From positions 248,001 through 312,000 of the forward strand of contig RXKB01000004.1 of NCBI GenBank assembly GCA_003963225.1: a DNA stretch of 64,000 nt. Direction: 5' to 3'. The notes under the pieces are model-generated. The model was not told where the DNA came from. It made no database searches and saw nothing but the letters and a program-made list of their open reading frames with translations. The position numbers and the translations under genes were made by a program. How positions within the stretch are numbered: position 1 is the first letter of the stretch; each line of letters opens with the position of its first letter. The DNA comes from Candidatus Babelota bacterium (lineage in GTDB: Bacteria > Babelota > Babeliae > Babelales > Vermiphilaceae). Positions 47,259 through 55,559 of the stretch are shown piece after piece.

Positions 47259-47879
47259 ATGGATAGTTTTAACTGGAAATCTCATAAAATAGATGATATT
47301 TTAAAAACACAAATACAAAATAATAAAGCTTTTTTATGCTCTACAGACACTGTTTTAGGGCTTATGACACCTGTTAGCCAACATGGCAAAGAAACGTTAG
47401 ATGCTATTAAAAACAGGTCAAATAAGCCTTATTTGATTATTATTGGTTCTTTAAGCCAACTTGGATACTTTATTGAAAAAGATTTAGAAAAATCGATGAA
47501 ATCAGTTTTTAAAAAAATCTGGCCAGGACCAGTTACCTTACTATTACCCGCAAAAAAAGGGCTTCCATCATTTTGTGTATCAGACGAACAGACCATTGCA
47601 CTCCGCTTTCCTAATCATGAAGGCCTGCAAAAGGCCGCTTTATATTATCAAGGAGTTTTTTCTACCAGCGCAAATATGCATGGCTTTCCGATTCCAGAAA
47701 CAATAGATCAAGTTGATCCGTTAATTATGCAACATATTGGAGCGGTAATAATTGATGACACACCAAATAAAACCACTATCGCTTCTACTATTGTTGATTG
47801 CACTAAAAAACCGTATATAATTGTACGGCAAGGAGCCTATGAAAAAGAAGCACTCCTTGCATTACTCAACCATTCTTAA
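47259..47879 (+). CDS. tsaC: Threonylcarbamoyl-AMP synthase TsaC/Sua5
   Basis: Makes threonylcarbamoyl-adenylate from threonine, bicarbonate and ATP for t6A37 in tRNA. Motifs are FLCSTDTVLGLMTPVSQHG, AIKNRSNKPYLIII (the K-x-R dinucleotide-binding part), IWPGPVTLLLPAKKG, TIALRFPNHEGL and VFSTSANMHGFPIP. At 206 residues it is the short TsaC form without the Sua5 C-terminal domain. It pairs functionally with tsaB at 22921. The 214-base gap before it contains only AT-rich sequence. It is followed 24 bases later by the HD-domain gene. Confidence 0.93.
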   Translation: MDSFNWKSHKIDDILKTQIQNNKAFLCSTDTVLGLMTPVSQHGKETLDAIKNRSNKPYLIIIGSLSQLGYFIEKDLEKSMKSVFKKIWPGPVTLLLPAKKGLPSFCVSDEQTIALRFPNHEGLQKAALYYQGVFSTSANMHGFPIPETIDQVDPLIMQHIGAVIIDDTPNKTTIASTIVDCTKKPYIIVRQGAYEKEALLALLNHS

Positions 47880-47903
47880 TTATTTGTTAAAACAGGAGAA
47901 AAT

Positions 47904-49049
47904 ATGCCTTTTAATAAAGTGTTACTGCGGGGTTTTATCATAATATTATGCAATATTGCAATCAATGGTTATTATGCCAATACCTATGCAGAACACACAG
48001 CAAAAGACCACACAAGCGTTGATGAAGCCATATATATCGAAACTTTGTATGGACCGATGCTTATTGCGGATCAAGCAGTGAAAGATATTTTAGCTTCCAA
48101 AGCAATGAAGCGTTTAAAAAGAATACATCAATATGGCACTTGGGGATTTTTAAAAAAATATTCAATAGAATACACACGCCATACGCACTCACTTGGTGTT
48201 TATTATTTATTAGTCAAATTCGGCGCATCAAGAGAAGAATGCATTTTTGGACTTATTCATGATATTTCACATACTATTTTTTCACACGTTGCCGATTATA
48301 TGCGCGGCTTATTAACTGCAAAAAAATCTTATCAAGATGATATTTTAGCATGGTATGTGCACCATACAGACTTAAAAGAAATTTTAGAAAAACATGACTT
48401 AATACACATAATAACAGATGAAATGCAAGAAACATTTATCATGCTAAAAAACTGCTTACCAAATCTATGCATAGATCGACTAGAATATAATTTATGCGGG
48501 GGCCTGATAGATAATATTTTAACAGAAAATGACATTACATTCATTGTTAATTCACTTATATATACAAATCATACTTTTGTATTTAACAATACCTACGCAG
48601 CAAAACTATTTGCCTTAACTTCCATTAAATTAAGCGTACTTAATTGGTGCGACAGTACAAACTGTTTTGTATATCAAGAAACCGCAAATATGCTTTTATA
48701 CGCACTTGAAAAACAAATAATTAGTTCAGACGATTTTCATTTTTCTGACGATGAAACTGTGTGGCATCTCTTGCATAATACAAATGACAATCAAATACAA
48801 GAACATATTAAATATCTACAACAACATCATTTATATTGCTACCAAAGCTCAGAAGATAATTATGATTTTGCTGTCAAAACAAAATTTAGAGGCATAGATC
48901 CATTCGTACAAACAGCAGAAGGCTATATCAAGAAATTAAGCGAACTTGACGCTGCATTTGCAAAATACTTCAATTATGCACAAGCATACTGCGCTAAACC
49001 AATATATATTAAAAAAATTAGTTATTCAGACATGCGAACAGTTAACTAA
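47904..49049 (+). CDS. Exported SAMHD1/YdhJ-like HD phosphohydrolase
   Basis: HD-domain metal phosphohydrolase close in motif layout to SAMHD1 and bacterial dNTPase-like proteins. The typical opening MKRLKRIHQYGTWGFL is followed by YTRHTHSLGVYYLL (metal His) and CIFGLIHDISHTIFSHVADY (HD pair), and a later LCIDRLEYNL gives the fourth metal Asp. Unusually it starts with a signal peptide: MPFNKVLLRGFIIILCNIAI, cleavage near residue 28. AGGAG lies seven bases before the ATG. An enzyme of this class outside the cytoplasm is unexpected; it may act in periplasm or host, on nucleotides. Substrate is not known. Its end overlaps a convergent gene by 24 bases. Confidence 0.88.
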   Translation: MPFNKVLLRGFIIILCNIAINGYYANTYAEHTAKDHTSVDEAIYIETLYGPMLIADQAVKDILASKAMKRLKRIHQYGTWGFLKKYSIEYTRHTHSLGVYYLLVKFGASREECIFGLIHDISHTIFSHVADYMRGLLTAKKSYQDDILAWYVHHTDLKEILEKHDLIHIITDEMQETFIMLKNCLPNLCIDRLEYNLCGGLIDNILTENDITFIVNSLIYTNHTFVFNNTYAAKLFALTSIKLSVLNWCDSTNCFVYQETANMLLYALEKQIISSDDFHFSDDETVWHLLHNTNDNQIQEHIKYLQQHHLYCYQSSEDNYDFAVKTKFRGIDPFVQTAEGYIKKLSELDAAFAKYFNYAQAYCAKPIYIKKISYSDMRTVN

Positions 49050-49748
49050 TGCTTGCACATCATTTGCATTTGTAGCATTGCCTAAAAATTGTTGCACAAC
49101 GGGCACTATAACAGAAAGCGCAGTTAAAATTGCTATAGCAACTTGATATCCTTTTGCAACAACACTTTGTGTGTTATTTTTGTCTTTTAATCCTTTGTTA
49201 TCTTCTGTTAGCTCCTTAACAATAAGCGCTTCAAGGGGCTTGATACCATTTAAAAGCTTAACAGGATCAAGAGGCTCTTCTGCCCCGTGTAAAGGCTTAT
49301 TTCTAAAAGAGATACTACCTTCAGTTGATGGCTTGTATGCTAAAACCAAGTTAAGTAAGTGATGGTAATAAGTTTCTGTATCTGTTGTAAATAAAGTATG
49401 CATGATAGTGTTTATTTTTTCTGTCACTATTTCTTTGGATGAGTCATCCAAATCATGTTTAGTAAAAAAAAATTCTGCAAAAACTTGAGGTAAAACTTGT
49501 AAGTTTTTTTCAAGATATTCTATAGAATGTAACAACTCGTTTTCAGTATGATGTTCTAGAAAATTTCTTAATTCATTTAAAGTAGCAAGTTTAACAGGGC
49601 CATGGTGTTCATTCATGTCATGAACACTATTGTTATCATTATGTGTATTACGAAATGGCATGACCATAACATTATCTGTATTTTCCATACCAATCAACAC
49701 ATTAGCAAATAATAAATACAATACCCACACATAATATTTCATGCGCAA
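49026..49748 (-). CDS. Exported hypothetical protein with C-terminal membrane segment
   Basis: 240 residues. MRMKYYVWVLYLLFANVLIG is a good signal peptide; an alternative start at MKYYV (49742) is equally possible. A His/Asn/Asp-rich segment follows (about 30-50), then a helical region, and near the C-terminus a hydrophobic segment (VAIAILTALSVIVPVVQQFL) before a short polar tail. No family recognised. Layout resembles a periplasmic helical protein with a C-terminal anchor, seen also in the 464-residue protein. It is convergent with the HD phosphohydrolase and overlaps it by 24 bases. Confidence 0.72.
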   Translation of the reverse strand: MRMKYYVWVLYLLFANVLIGMENTDNVMVMPFRNTHNDNNSVHDMNEHHGPVKLATLNELRNFLEHHTENELLHSIEYLEKNLQVLPQVFAEFFFTKHDLDDSSKEIVTEKINTIMHTLFTTDTETYYHHLLNLVLAYKPSTEGSISFRNKPLHGAEEPLDPVKLLNGIKPLEALIVKELTEDNKGLKDKNNTQSVVAKGYQVAIAILTALSVIVPVVQQFLGNATNANDVQALVNCSHV

Positions 49749-49909
49749 ACCCTTTTACAGATAAATAATTATTACATTTACTATAGCTTTTCAAAAAAGA
49801 TAAATGCAATATTTTATTCAAAAAAAATATATATCCACAAAGGATTTGCAATAAATTGAAAGCTGTTCTATCTTTTTTTTATATTGTATAAGTTAAATAA
49901 GGAACATTA

Positions 49910-50554
49910 ATGTTTGCTAAAAAATACATTGTAGAAGCTATTGGAACAACCATACTAACTTTAATAATTTTACTTATTAACAATCCAATAGCAACTAGTT
50001 TTATATGGGCATCTTTATTAATAATTCGGAAAAATCAAACGCACGGCTATTTTAATCTAGCAGTAACTTGCAGTTTATACGCCGCACGGTTTATATCCCT
50101 AAAAGATATGTTGCGCTTTAGCTTTTATCAAACAATTGGTTCTTTTGCAGGGCTTATATGCTTTAAATATATAACAGGATCTTATTTTACCCCAGACACG
50201 ACTATTATTAACAGCTTTTCAGTTTTAAGCATTATTGAGGCATTAAGTGCGGCTATATTATGCATGACTATTTTAACCATACATGAGCCAACTAAAGAAA
50301 AAAATAGCTCTTCTGTTGCCCACACTGCTATAATAAGCGCTATTACTCTTATTGGCTTACAAACAGTTGGCACCATTTTACACCCTTCATTTGGACTTGC
50401 TGTATTTTTAGGAACATTTTTAGATACAGGCAACGAACTGTTCAAACAACAACTGCATATCAATACGCATTATACCCTTGTTTATTTTGTAATTCCGACG
50501 GCGGCTGGCTTATGCAGCTACCAAATTAAAAAATGGACAAACGAAGAACTTTAA
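49910..50554 (+). CDS. Degenerate aquaporin/MIP-family membrane protein
   Basis: Six hydrophobic segments in 214 residues and a start typical of MIP channels (KKYIVEAIGTTILTLIILL). The first half-helix region reads GYFNLAVTCSLYAARF, where aquaporins have NPAVT (NPA changed to NLA). The later FYQTIGSFAGL matches the usual YxxaQxxGA helix. The second half-helix region is ILHPSFGLAVFLG, where aquaporins have NPARxfGPA (NPA changed to HPS). The conserved Arg of the second motif is also missing. It therefore probably keeps the fold but with an altered pore. Substrate unknown; the family call is moderately sure. Confidence 0.65.
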   Translation: MFAKKYIVEAIGTTILTLIILLINNPIATSFIWASLLIIRKNQTHGYFNLAVTCSLYAARFISLKDMLRFSFYQTIGSFAGLICFKYITGSYFTPDTTIINSFSVLSIIEALSAAILCMTILTIHEPTKEKNSSSVAHTAIISAITLIGLQTVGTILHPSFGLAVFLGTFLDTGNELFKQQLHINTHYTLVYFVIPTAAGLCSYQIKKWTNEEL

Positions 50555-50651
50555 AATATGCATTAGCCTAATATAACTACTAGGGTAGACATATTTTACA
50601 ATAAAGTTACTGTATAATTATAAATATAGTATTTTTTTAAAAGGTTTATCC

Positions 50652-50897
50652 ATGTATGGCATTTATTTTCAAGCCCATGTTCCACCTGCAAGCTGCCTTT
50701 GGGTAATTGGTATACTTAAAAGCTATGAACATGTTGCTTTTGCAAGGACATTAGACATAAATCAAAGCATTGTAGAATTTTTTGTTACAGAAGAAACAAA
50801 AGAAAGCTTTTTGGCTATTATGCATATGCTTTCTTGCCAAAATATGGTTTTTGATTTAAAAGAAATGCCAAACCGTCTTTTACAAGAACCACTTTAA
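50652..50897 (+). CDS. Small conserved-type hypothetical protein, 81 aa
   Basis: A compact 81-residue protein with alternating strands and helices (IYFQAHVPPASCLWVIGILK, SIVEFFVTEETKESF). It weakly resembles the DUF4911 group of small uncharacterised proteins, in which a chain-opening P-P motif is followed by an amphipathic helix; I cannot confirm this. AAAAGG is present about seven bases before the ATG. It overlaps the convergent gltX by four bases. No membrane or signal segment. Confidence 0.65.
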   Translation: MYGIYFQAHVPPASCLWVIGILKSYEHVAFARTLDINQSIVEFFVTEETKESFLAIMHMLSCQNMVFDLKEMPNRLLQEPL

Positions 50898-52342
50898 TTG
50901 ATAGTATCCATTACTTTATGCAGCCTATCTGCTAATTCTTTGTATCCAAGGGCGTTTATTAAATCTTTTATTGCTATACCATGCGGTGTGCAAGCAGCAA
51001 TCAATCGAATTGTCACATATATATTTTTAAGCGGTATTTTTAAAACTTCAGCATGTTGTTTAATAGATTTTAAAAAAGACTCCCCATTATCGGACGCAGC
51101 AAGGGACAAAACAAGACTATCTTTAATTTGCTTAATACTTTCTGATGAAAAATGTTGTTGCAATAATGCCTGTGTAGGTGGTGTATACGCAAAATAAAAA
51201 GAAAGTGCGGCTTGGACATCTTTTAACGTATGTATATCCTGTTGAATCATTTCCAACAACAAAATAAGCAACTCATCATCTAGCGATCGTGCATTTGGAT
51301 ACATATCAAATAAAAAAGGCTTAGCTAATTCAAGAAATTTCTTTATAGGTAATGCATGAATCCATTTACGATTAACCCAACGAAGCTTCTCTACATCATA
51401 TTTAATATGACCAGTGGTACTTAGTCTGTCAAAATGAATCGCTTGCGCGAGTTCATTTATATTCATAATTTCTTCTTCAAAAGAAGCACCAATAATGCCC
51501 AAATAGTTAACTATTGCTTCTGCTAAAAAACCAGCATCCTTTAAATCGCGCAAAGAAAAACCAAAATCTCTTTTTGAAAGTTTTTTACCATCAATATTGC
51601 ATAAAATAGGCATGTGTAAATACACTGGCAGCGGTATATTAAAAGCTTCAAATAATGAAGCTTGACATGCCGAATTAGTTAAATGATCTTCACCCCTAAA
51701 AATATGAGTAATTTGCATACTCATATCATCAACAAAATTTGCAAAAATAAAAGTAAAGCTACCATCACTTCTGGTTAAAGGAAAATCAGAAAAATTACTC
51801 AACTCAAAAAATTTTTGCCCATGTGCCAAGTCGTTAACCACCACTTTGTTAGTATGATCTAGCTTGAATCGCCACATAAAAGGTTTTTGCTGAGCAAGCA
51901 ACTGGTCAATTTCTAAACCACTAAGCTGCAAACAAGCTCTGTCATAACGAGGAGCTAAACCAACAGCTTGCATCCGTATGCGCTTTTTTTCAAGCATTTC
52001 TACCGAACAAAAACAACGATAACATAACCCTTGGTCAATCAGCTTACCAAGCGCTTTTTGATATAAATCATCTCGTTCAGATTGAAAATAAGGGCCAAAT
52101 GGACCACCAACCCCAGGGCCTTCATCATAATGCAGTCCCAACCATTGCAAATCTGCAATAATATTTTTTGCACCGACATCATAATTTCTCTCTTGATCAG
52201 TATCTTCAACCCTAACTATAAAAACACCTTTTTGCTGCTTGGCAAATACAAAGTTCATAACAGCAGCACGTACATTCCCTAAATGCATCATACCAGTAGG
52301 AGCAGGCGCAAAGCGAACTCTAATACGCATCGACTGTTTCAT
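50894..52342 (-). CDS. gltX: Glutamyl-tRNA synthetase
   Basis: Class I synthetase charging tRNA-Glu (possibly also tRNA-Gln). RFAPAPTGMMHLGNVRAAV carries the HIGH equivalent (HLGN, residues 20-23), VRVEDTDQER follows, and the KMSKS equivalent is KKLSKRDFG near 255. A cysteine cluster LCYRCFCSVEML near 107-118 may bind zinc. The anticodon-binding C-terminus is present. 482 residues is typical. Which type it is (discriminating or not) and whether GatCAB exists elsewhere cannot be told. The 221-base gap upstream, before the acylphosphatase-like gene, shows no gene. Confidence 0.96.
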   Translation of the reverse strand: MKQSMRIRVRFAPAPTGMMHLGNVRAAVMNFVFAKQQKGVFIVRVEDTDQERNYDVGAKNIIADLQWLGLHYDEGPGVGGPFGPYFQSERDDLYQKALGKLIDQGLCYRCFCSVEMLEKKRIRMQAVGLAPRYDRACLQLSGLEIDQLLAQQKPFMWRFKLDHTNKVVVNDLAHGQKFFELSNFSDFPLTRSDGSFTFIFANFVDDMSMQITHIFRGEDHLTNSACQASLFEAFNIPLPVYLHMPILCNIDGKKLSKRDFGFSLRDLKDAGFLAEAIVNYLGIIGASFEEEIMNINELAQAIHFDRLSTTGHIKYDVEKLRWVNRKWIHALPIKKFLELAKPFLFDMYPNARSLDDELLILLLEMIQQDIHTLKDVQAALSFYFAYTPPTQALLQQHFSSESIKQIKDSLVLSLAASDNGESFLKSIKQHAEVLKIPLKNIYVTIRLIAACTPHGIAIKDLINALGYKELADRLHKVMDTIN

Positions 52343-52563
52343 TAAATTCCAAGGTTAGACTTAACATATAAAAAGATATACTCTAACTAATTGTATGGTA
52401 ATCATTGTAACGATAGCTAATAAAATCGTCAATTTTAAATTTATTATTTGCTTAACAAAAGCCTGAACAATATATAGATATACACAATCGTTCGTCATCT
52501 TTTGACATAATGATAATCTGTTTGATACCTTTTTGCTTATGCATAATGTAAAAAAGGAATACA

Positions 52564-52839
52564 ATGAAAAAATGCGTAAAAATAATACTGCAAGGAAACT
52601 TCCCCGAAGGCTATTTATTTAACGTTATCAAAAAACAGGCTCAAGCTTTAAATGTAGAAGGTACAGGACAAGCTATTGAAGAAGGAAGTATTCGCATCAT
52701 TATTTGTGGAAACCCAACAATCATTGATCAATTTATGGATTTTTTACATAAAATAGATCCCGCAGTAGTTCAATCTATTGAGTTAGAACCTTTTTTGAAA
52801 GAAAAAGATTACCGAGGGGTTTTTCGCATAATTGAATAG
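52564..52839 (+). CDS. Acylphosphatase-like protein lacking the catalytic Arg
   Basis: 91 residues with the acylphosphatase pattern: strand VKIILQGNFPEGYLFNVIKK, helix QAQALNVEGTGQAIEEGSIR, then a helix and final strand. Acylphosphatases hydrolyse acyl phosphates using an Arg in a GVGFR loop and an Asn near VRN; here the loop reads PEGYLF and TGQ, so both catalytic residues are absent. The fold may be kept for another role. AAAAAGGA lies seven or so bases before the ATG. It may be transcribed with the membrane gene 71 bases downstream. Confidence 0.65.
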   Translation: MKKCVKIILQGNFPEGYLFNVIKKQAQALNVEGTGQAIEEGSIRIIICGNPTIIDQFMDFLHKIDPAVVQSIELEPFLKEKDYRGVFRIIE

Positions 52840-52910
52840 TAAAAATTACTTGAATATATTAGATTTTTCTTTATATTAAGGAGATTAGAATGTTTTAATC
52901 AAAGGCAAAT

Positions 52911-53609
52911 ATGAAACAAATCAATCATCAATCTTGTAATCACGAACATCCTACAATCATGCAAGAATTAGTATGTCATTTACCATATTCAATTGTAGCT
53001 GTAGCATTTTCATTGGCAATGTTAAGCTTTTTATCATTGGCGGCTTTATGGATCAATATAGACCCTAAAATAGCTAAAAAAGGGATAAAAATTCTTTTTC
53101 ATAGTTTTCATTTTATGCATATCGTTTTTGCTGCTACAGGAACGTTAGTCACTTTTTTTAGATTTTCTCAAGATACAAAAAAAGCCCTTTTAATTGGTTT
53201 TATATCTCCTTCATTTTTTTGTGTTCTTTCTGATGCCATTATTCCTTATATTGCAGGGGTCGCACTGGGTTTTGATATGCATTTTCACATATGTTTTTGG
53301 TATGAACTAAAAAATGTACTTCCATTTTTACTGGTAGGTATTGCAACGGGATTTTTAACAAAATGGGGTCATGCAAGCACTAAAACTCACTACGCATTAA
53401 CTTCTCATACTTCACATATCTTGGTAAGCTCGCTTGCTTCAAGCTGTTATTTGGTTGCTAATGGTTTAACCGACTGGCATTCAAAAATAGGTCTTGTTTT
53501 TTTCTTTCTCATTATTGCAGTAGTAGTTCCTTGTACCTTAGCAGATGTTATAGTCCCTATGATTCTCGCCAGATTAGGAAACTCTAATGAAAAATCTTCA
53601 GCTTGTTAA
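52911..53609 (+). CDS. Polytopic membrane protein before potA
   Basis: 232 residues with about six membrane segments (for example IVAVAFSLAMLSFLSLAALW, LLIGFISPSFFCVLSDAIIP, IGLVFFFLIIAVVVPCTLAD). The N-terminus is His/Cys-containing (NHQSCNHEHP), possibly metal-binding. A paired pattern SDAIIPYIAG and ADVIVPMILA suggests an internal repeat. It overlaps potA by 23 bases, so translation is coupled, implying a link to the polyamine transporter, although such a subunit is not part of the standard system. A strong AAGGAG at about 52880 precedes a two-codon frame (ATGTTTTAA) rather than this ATG. Confidence 0.75.
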   Translation: MKQINHQSCNHEHPTIMQELVCHLPYSIVAVAFSLAMLSFLSLAALWINIDPKIAKKGIKILFHSFHFMHIVFAATGTLVTFFRFSQDTKKALLIGFISPSFFCVLSDAIIPYIAGVALGFDMHFHICFWYELKNVLPFLLVGIATGFLTKWGHASTKTHYALTSHTSHILVSSLASSCYLVANGLTDWHSKIGLVFFFLIIAVVVPCTLADVIVPMILARLGNSNEKSSAC

Positions 53610-54678
53610 TGTCTCAAAGTCATATGGTGGCGAGAAAATCCTTGATAATATTTCAATCACTATTCCGCTTGGTACATTTTTTGCATTGTTAGGACCTAGC
53701 GGTAGCGGTAAAACAACTTTATTAAGATTAATTGCAGGGTTAGAAACAGTTGATCAAGGTTCTATTTTCTTAGACGGTGTTGATATAACACATGTTCCCA
53801 TTCACTTAAGAACTATTAATACAGTTTTTCAACAATACGCACTCTTCCCACACATGAATGTTTTTGACAATATTGCATATGGCCTTAGGATAAAAAAAAC
53901 TCCTTCTGAAATAATTCAGGAGAAAGTAAAAAGCATTTTACAAATTGTTCATCTTAATAAACATAGTCACAAAGAAATTCATCAACTTTCTGGCGGGCAG
54001 CAACAGCGTGTCGCTCTTGCCCGCGCAATTGTAAATGAACCAACTGTTTTATTATTAGATGAACCTCTGGCTGCTTTAGACCTGAAATTACGCGAACAAA
54101 TGTTGTTAGAGCTTATTGAATTACAAGATCGATTAAAAATAACTTTTATTTACGTAACACATGACCAGGACGAGGCTTTAACTATTGCAGATTTTATGGC
54201 GATTATGAATAAAGGGGGTAAAATTGAGCAGGTTGGTACCCCAAAAGACACCTATGAAAATCCAAAATCATCGTTTGTCGCCAGGTTTGTTGGAACCACT
54301 AATATTTTGCATGGCACATTAATTAATACAGAAGAAAAACAAGCTATTACTATTGCCCAATTAGGAACGTTTGATGTTAGCTTACCTAACAGCATGTTGC
54401 AACTTAGTAATAATCAGCAAATAATAATGTCAATCCGACCAGAAAAAATAGATATTTCCAAAGTTCCTTTGAGTGGTTTTTCAAATCACGTGCAAGGATC
54501 CGTACATGCAATTGTTTATCATGGCCGATCTACACAATATAATGTACTACTAGAAAATGGTTTTATACTTTCAGTTTTTGAACAAAATGAGGAGCATTTT
54601 CCAAAAGAAATTATTGATTACGACGATACCGTCCATCTATATTGGCAAAAAGAAAACGTTGTTTTGTTGGAGTATTAA
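53587..54678 (+). CDS. potA: Spermidine/putrescine ABC transporter ATP-binding protein
   Basis: Cytoplasmic ATPase that powers polyamine import. Walker A is LLGPSGSGKTTLLRLIAG (about 34-51), the Q loop FQQYALFPHMNVFDNIAYGL, the ABC signature LSGGQQQRVALARAI, Walker B VLLLDEPLAALD and the switch His YVTHDQDEALTIAD. A TOBE-type regulatory domain follows (IIMSIRPEKIDI). 363 residues matches PotA. It is translationally coupled to the membrane protein before it and directly followed by the two permeases and the binding protein, in the standard pot order. Confidence 0.95.
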   Translation: MKNLQLVNVSKSYGGEKILDNISITIPLGTFFALLGPSGSGKTTLLRLIAGLETVDQGSIFLDGVDITHVPIHLRTINTVFQQYALFPHMNVFDNIAYGLRIKKTPSEIIQEKVKSILQIVHLNKHSHKEIHQLSGGQQQRVALARAIVNEPTVLLLDEPLAALDLKLREQMLLELIELQDRLKITFIYVTHDQDEALTIADFMAIMNKGGKIEQVGTPKDTYENPKSSFVARFVGTTNILHGTLINTEEKQAITIAQLGTFDVSLPNSMLQLSNNQQIIMSIRPEKIDISKVPLSGFSNHVQGSVHAIVYHGRSTQYNVLLENGFILSVFEQNEEHFPKEIIDYDDTVHLYWQKENVVLLEY

Positions 54679-54680
54679 TT

Positions 54681-55559
54681 TTGGTAGCAGAAATAAAAAA
54701 AATTTTAAAAAAAAACCTATCATTTTTTTTTACCGCTCCTGCTGTATTAGCATCCTTAATTATGTTATGGCTACCTGTTTTTATACTACTTTTCAGATCG
54801 TTTTTTAATGAAACAACAAGTCATTTTACGATTTCTCATTACAACCATTTTTATAACCCTCTTTTTATCAAAGTTATAAGCACATCTTTATTTTTTGCAT
54901 TTAGCACAACCTTGGGCACATTATTACTTGGTTACCCTGTTTCGTATTTCATTGCTTTTTATGTAACTAAAAAAAAGCTCCTATACGTTTTCTTACTAAG
55001 CTTACCCTTCTGGACCAATATTATTGTACAAGTATATGCTTGGTTGTTCATTTTAGAACGAGAAGGCCTTTTAAATAAATGTTTGTTATATCTGGGAATT
55101 ATTAATGATCCTATTGAAATGCTATATAATCAATGGACAATATTGGTAGTCATGGTGTACTGCTATTTACCCTTTATGATTATACCGTTATACAACGCTT
55201 TGGAAAAAATAGACAAAACAATGTTAGAAGCTTCCAAAGACCTTGGCGCAACTGATTGGCAAACTTTGCAAAAAATAACTATTCCTTTATCAATTGATGG
55301 CATAAGAACAGGAATTATACTGGTCTTTGTTCCCTCATTTGGAGAATTTATTATACCTGCATTAATTGGTGGTTCTAAATCTTTTTCTGTAGGAGCTCTT
55401 ATTTCATTTTATTATATAGAAATGTACAACAAATTATTAGGCGCTACTTTTACTATTATTGCAAGTATTGCTCTTATTTGTGCTGTATTATGCATGTATA
55501 CGTTTATACATTATTTTTTTCAAAGCGCTCAACAGCAAAAGATAAAAAATGAAAAATAA
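54681..55559 (+). CDS. potB: Spermidine/putrescine ABC permease PotB
   Basis: Inner-membrane permease with about six membrane segments. The permease loop that docks on the ATPase reads EASKDLGATDWQTLQKITIP (EAA motif), and GIILVFVPSFGEFIIPALIG is typical of PotB. The frame opens at 54642, but I chose the TTG at 54681: GGAG ends 8 bases before it, it follows the potA stop by two bases, and it removes an unlikely Arg/Lys/Cys-rich extension. It overlaps potC by 11 bases. Substrate preference between spermidine and putrescine is not decided by sequence. Confidence 0.93.
   Translation: MVAEIKKILKKNLSFFFTAPAVLASLIMLWLPVFILLFRSFFNETTSHFTISHYNHFYNPLFIKVISTSLFFAFSTTLGTLLLGYPVSYFIAFYVTKKKLLYVFLLSLPFWTNIIVQVYAWLFILEREGLLNKCLLYLGIINDPIEMLYNQWTILVVMVYCYLPFMIIPLYNALEKIDKTMLEASKDLGATDWQTLQKITIPLSIDGIRTGIILVFVPSFGEFIIPALIGGSKSFSVGALISFYYIEMYNKLLGATFTIIASIALICAVLCMYTFIHYFFQSAQQQKIKNEK

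Noticed and set aside
52361-52564. A 67-codon minus-strand frame in the gltX/acylphosphatase gap
   Set aside because: No ribosome-binding site, no recognisable composition, and it spans the probable promoters of the divergent genes.
54642-54680. Upstream start for potB giving 13 extra residues
   Set aside because: That stretch lies inside potA, encodes a basic Cys-containing extension not seen in PotB, and the TTG at 54681 has a well-placed GGAG.
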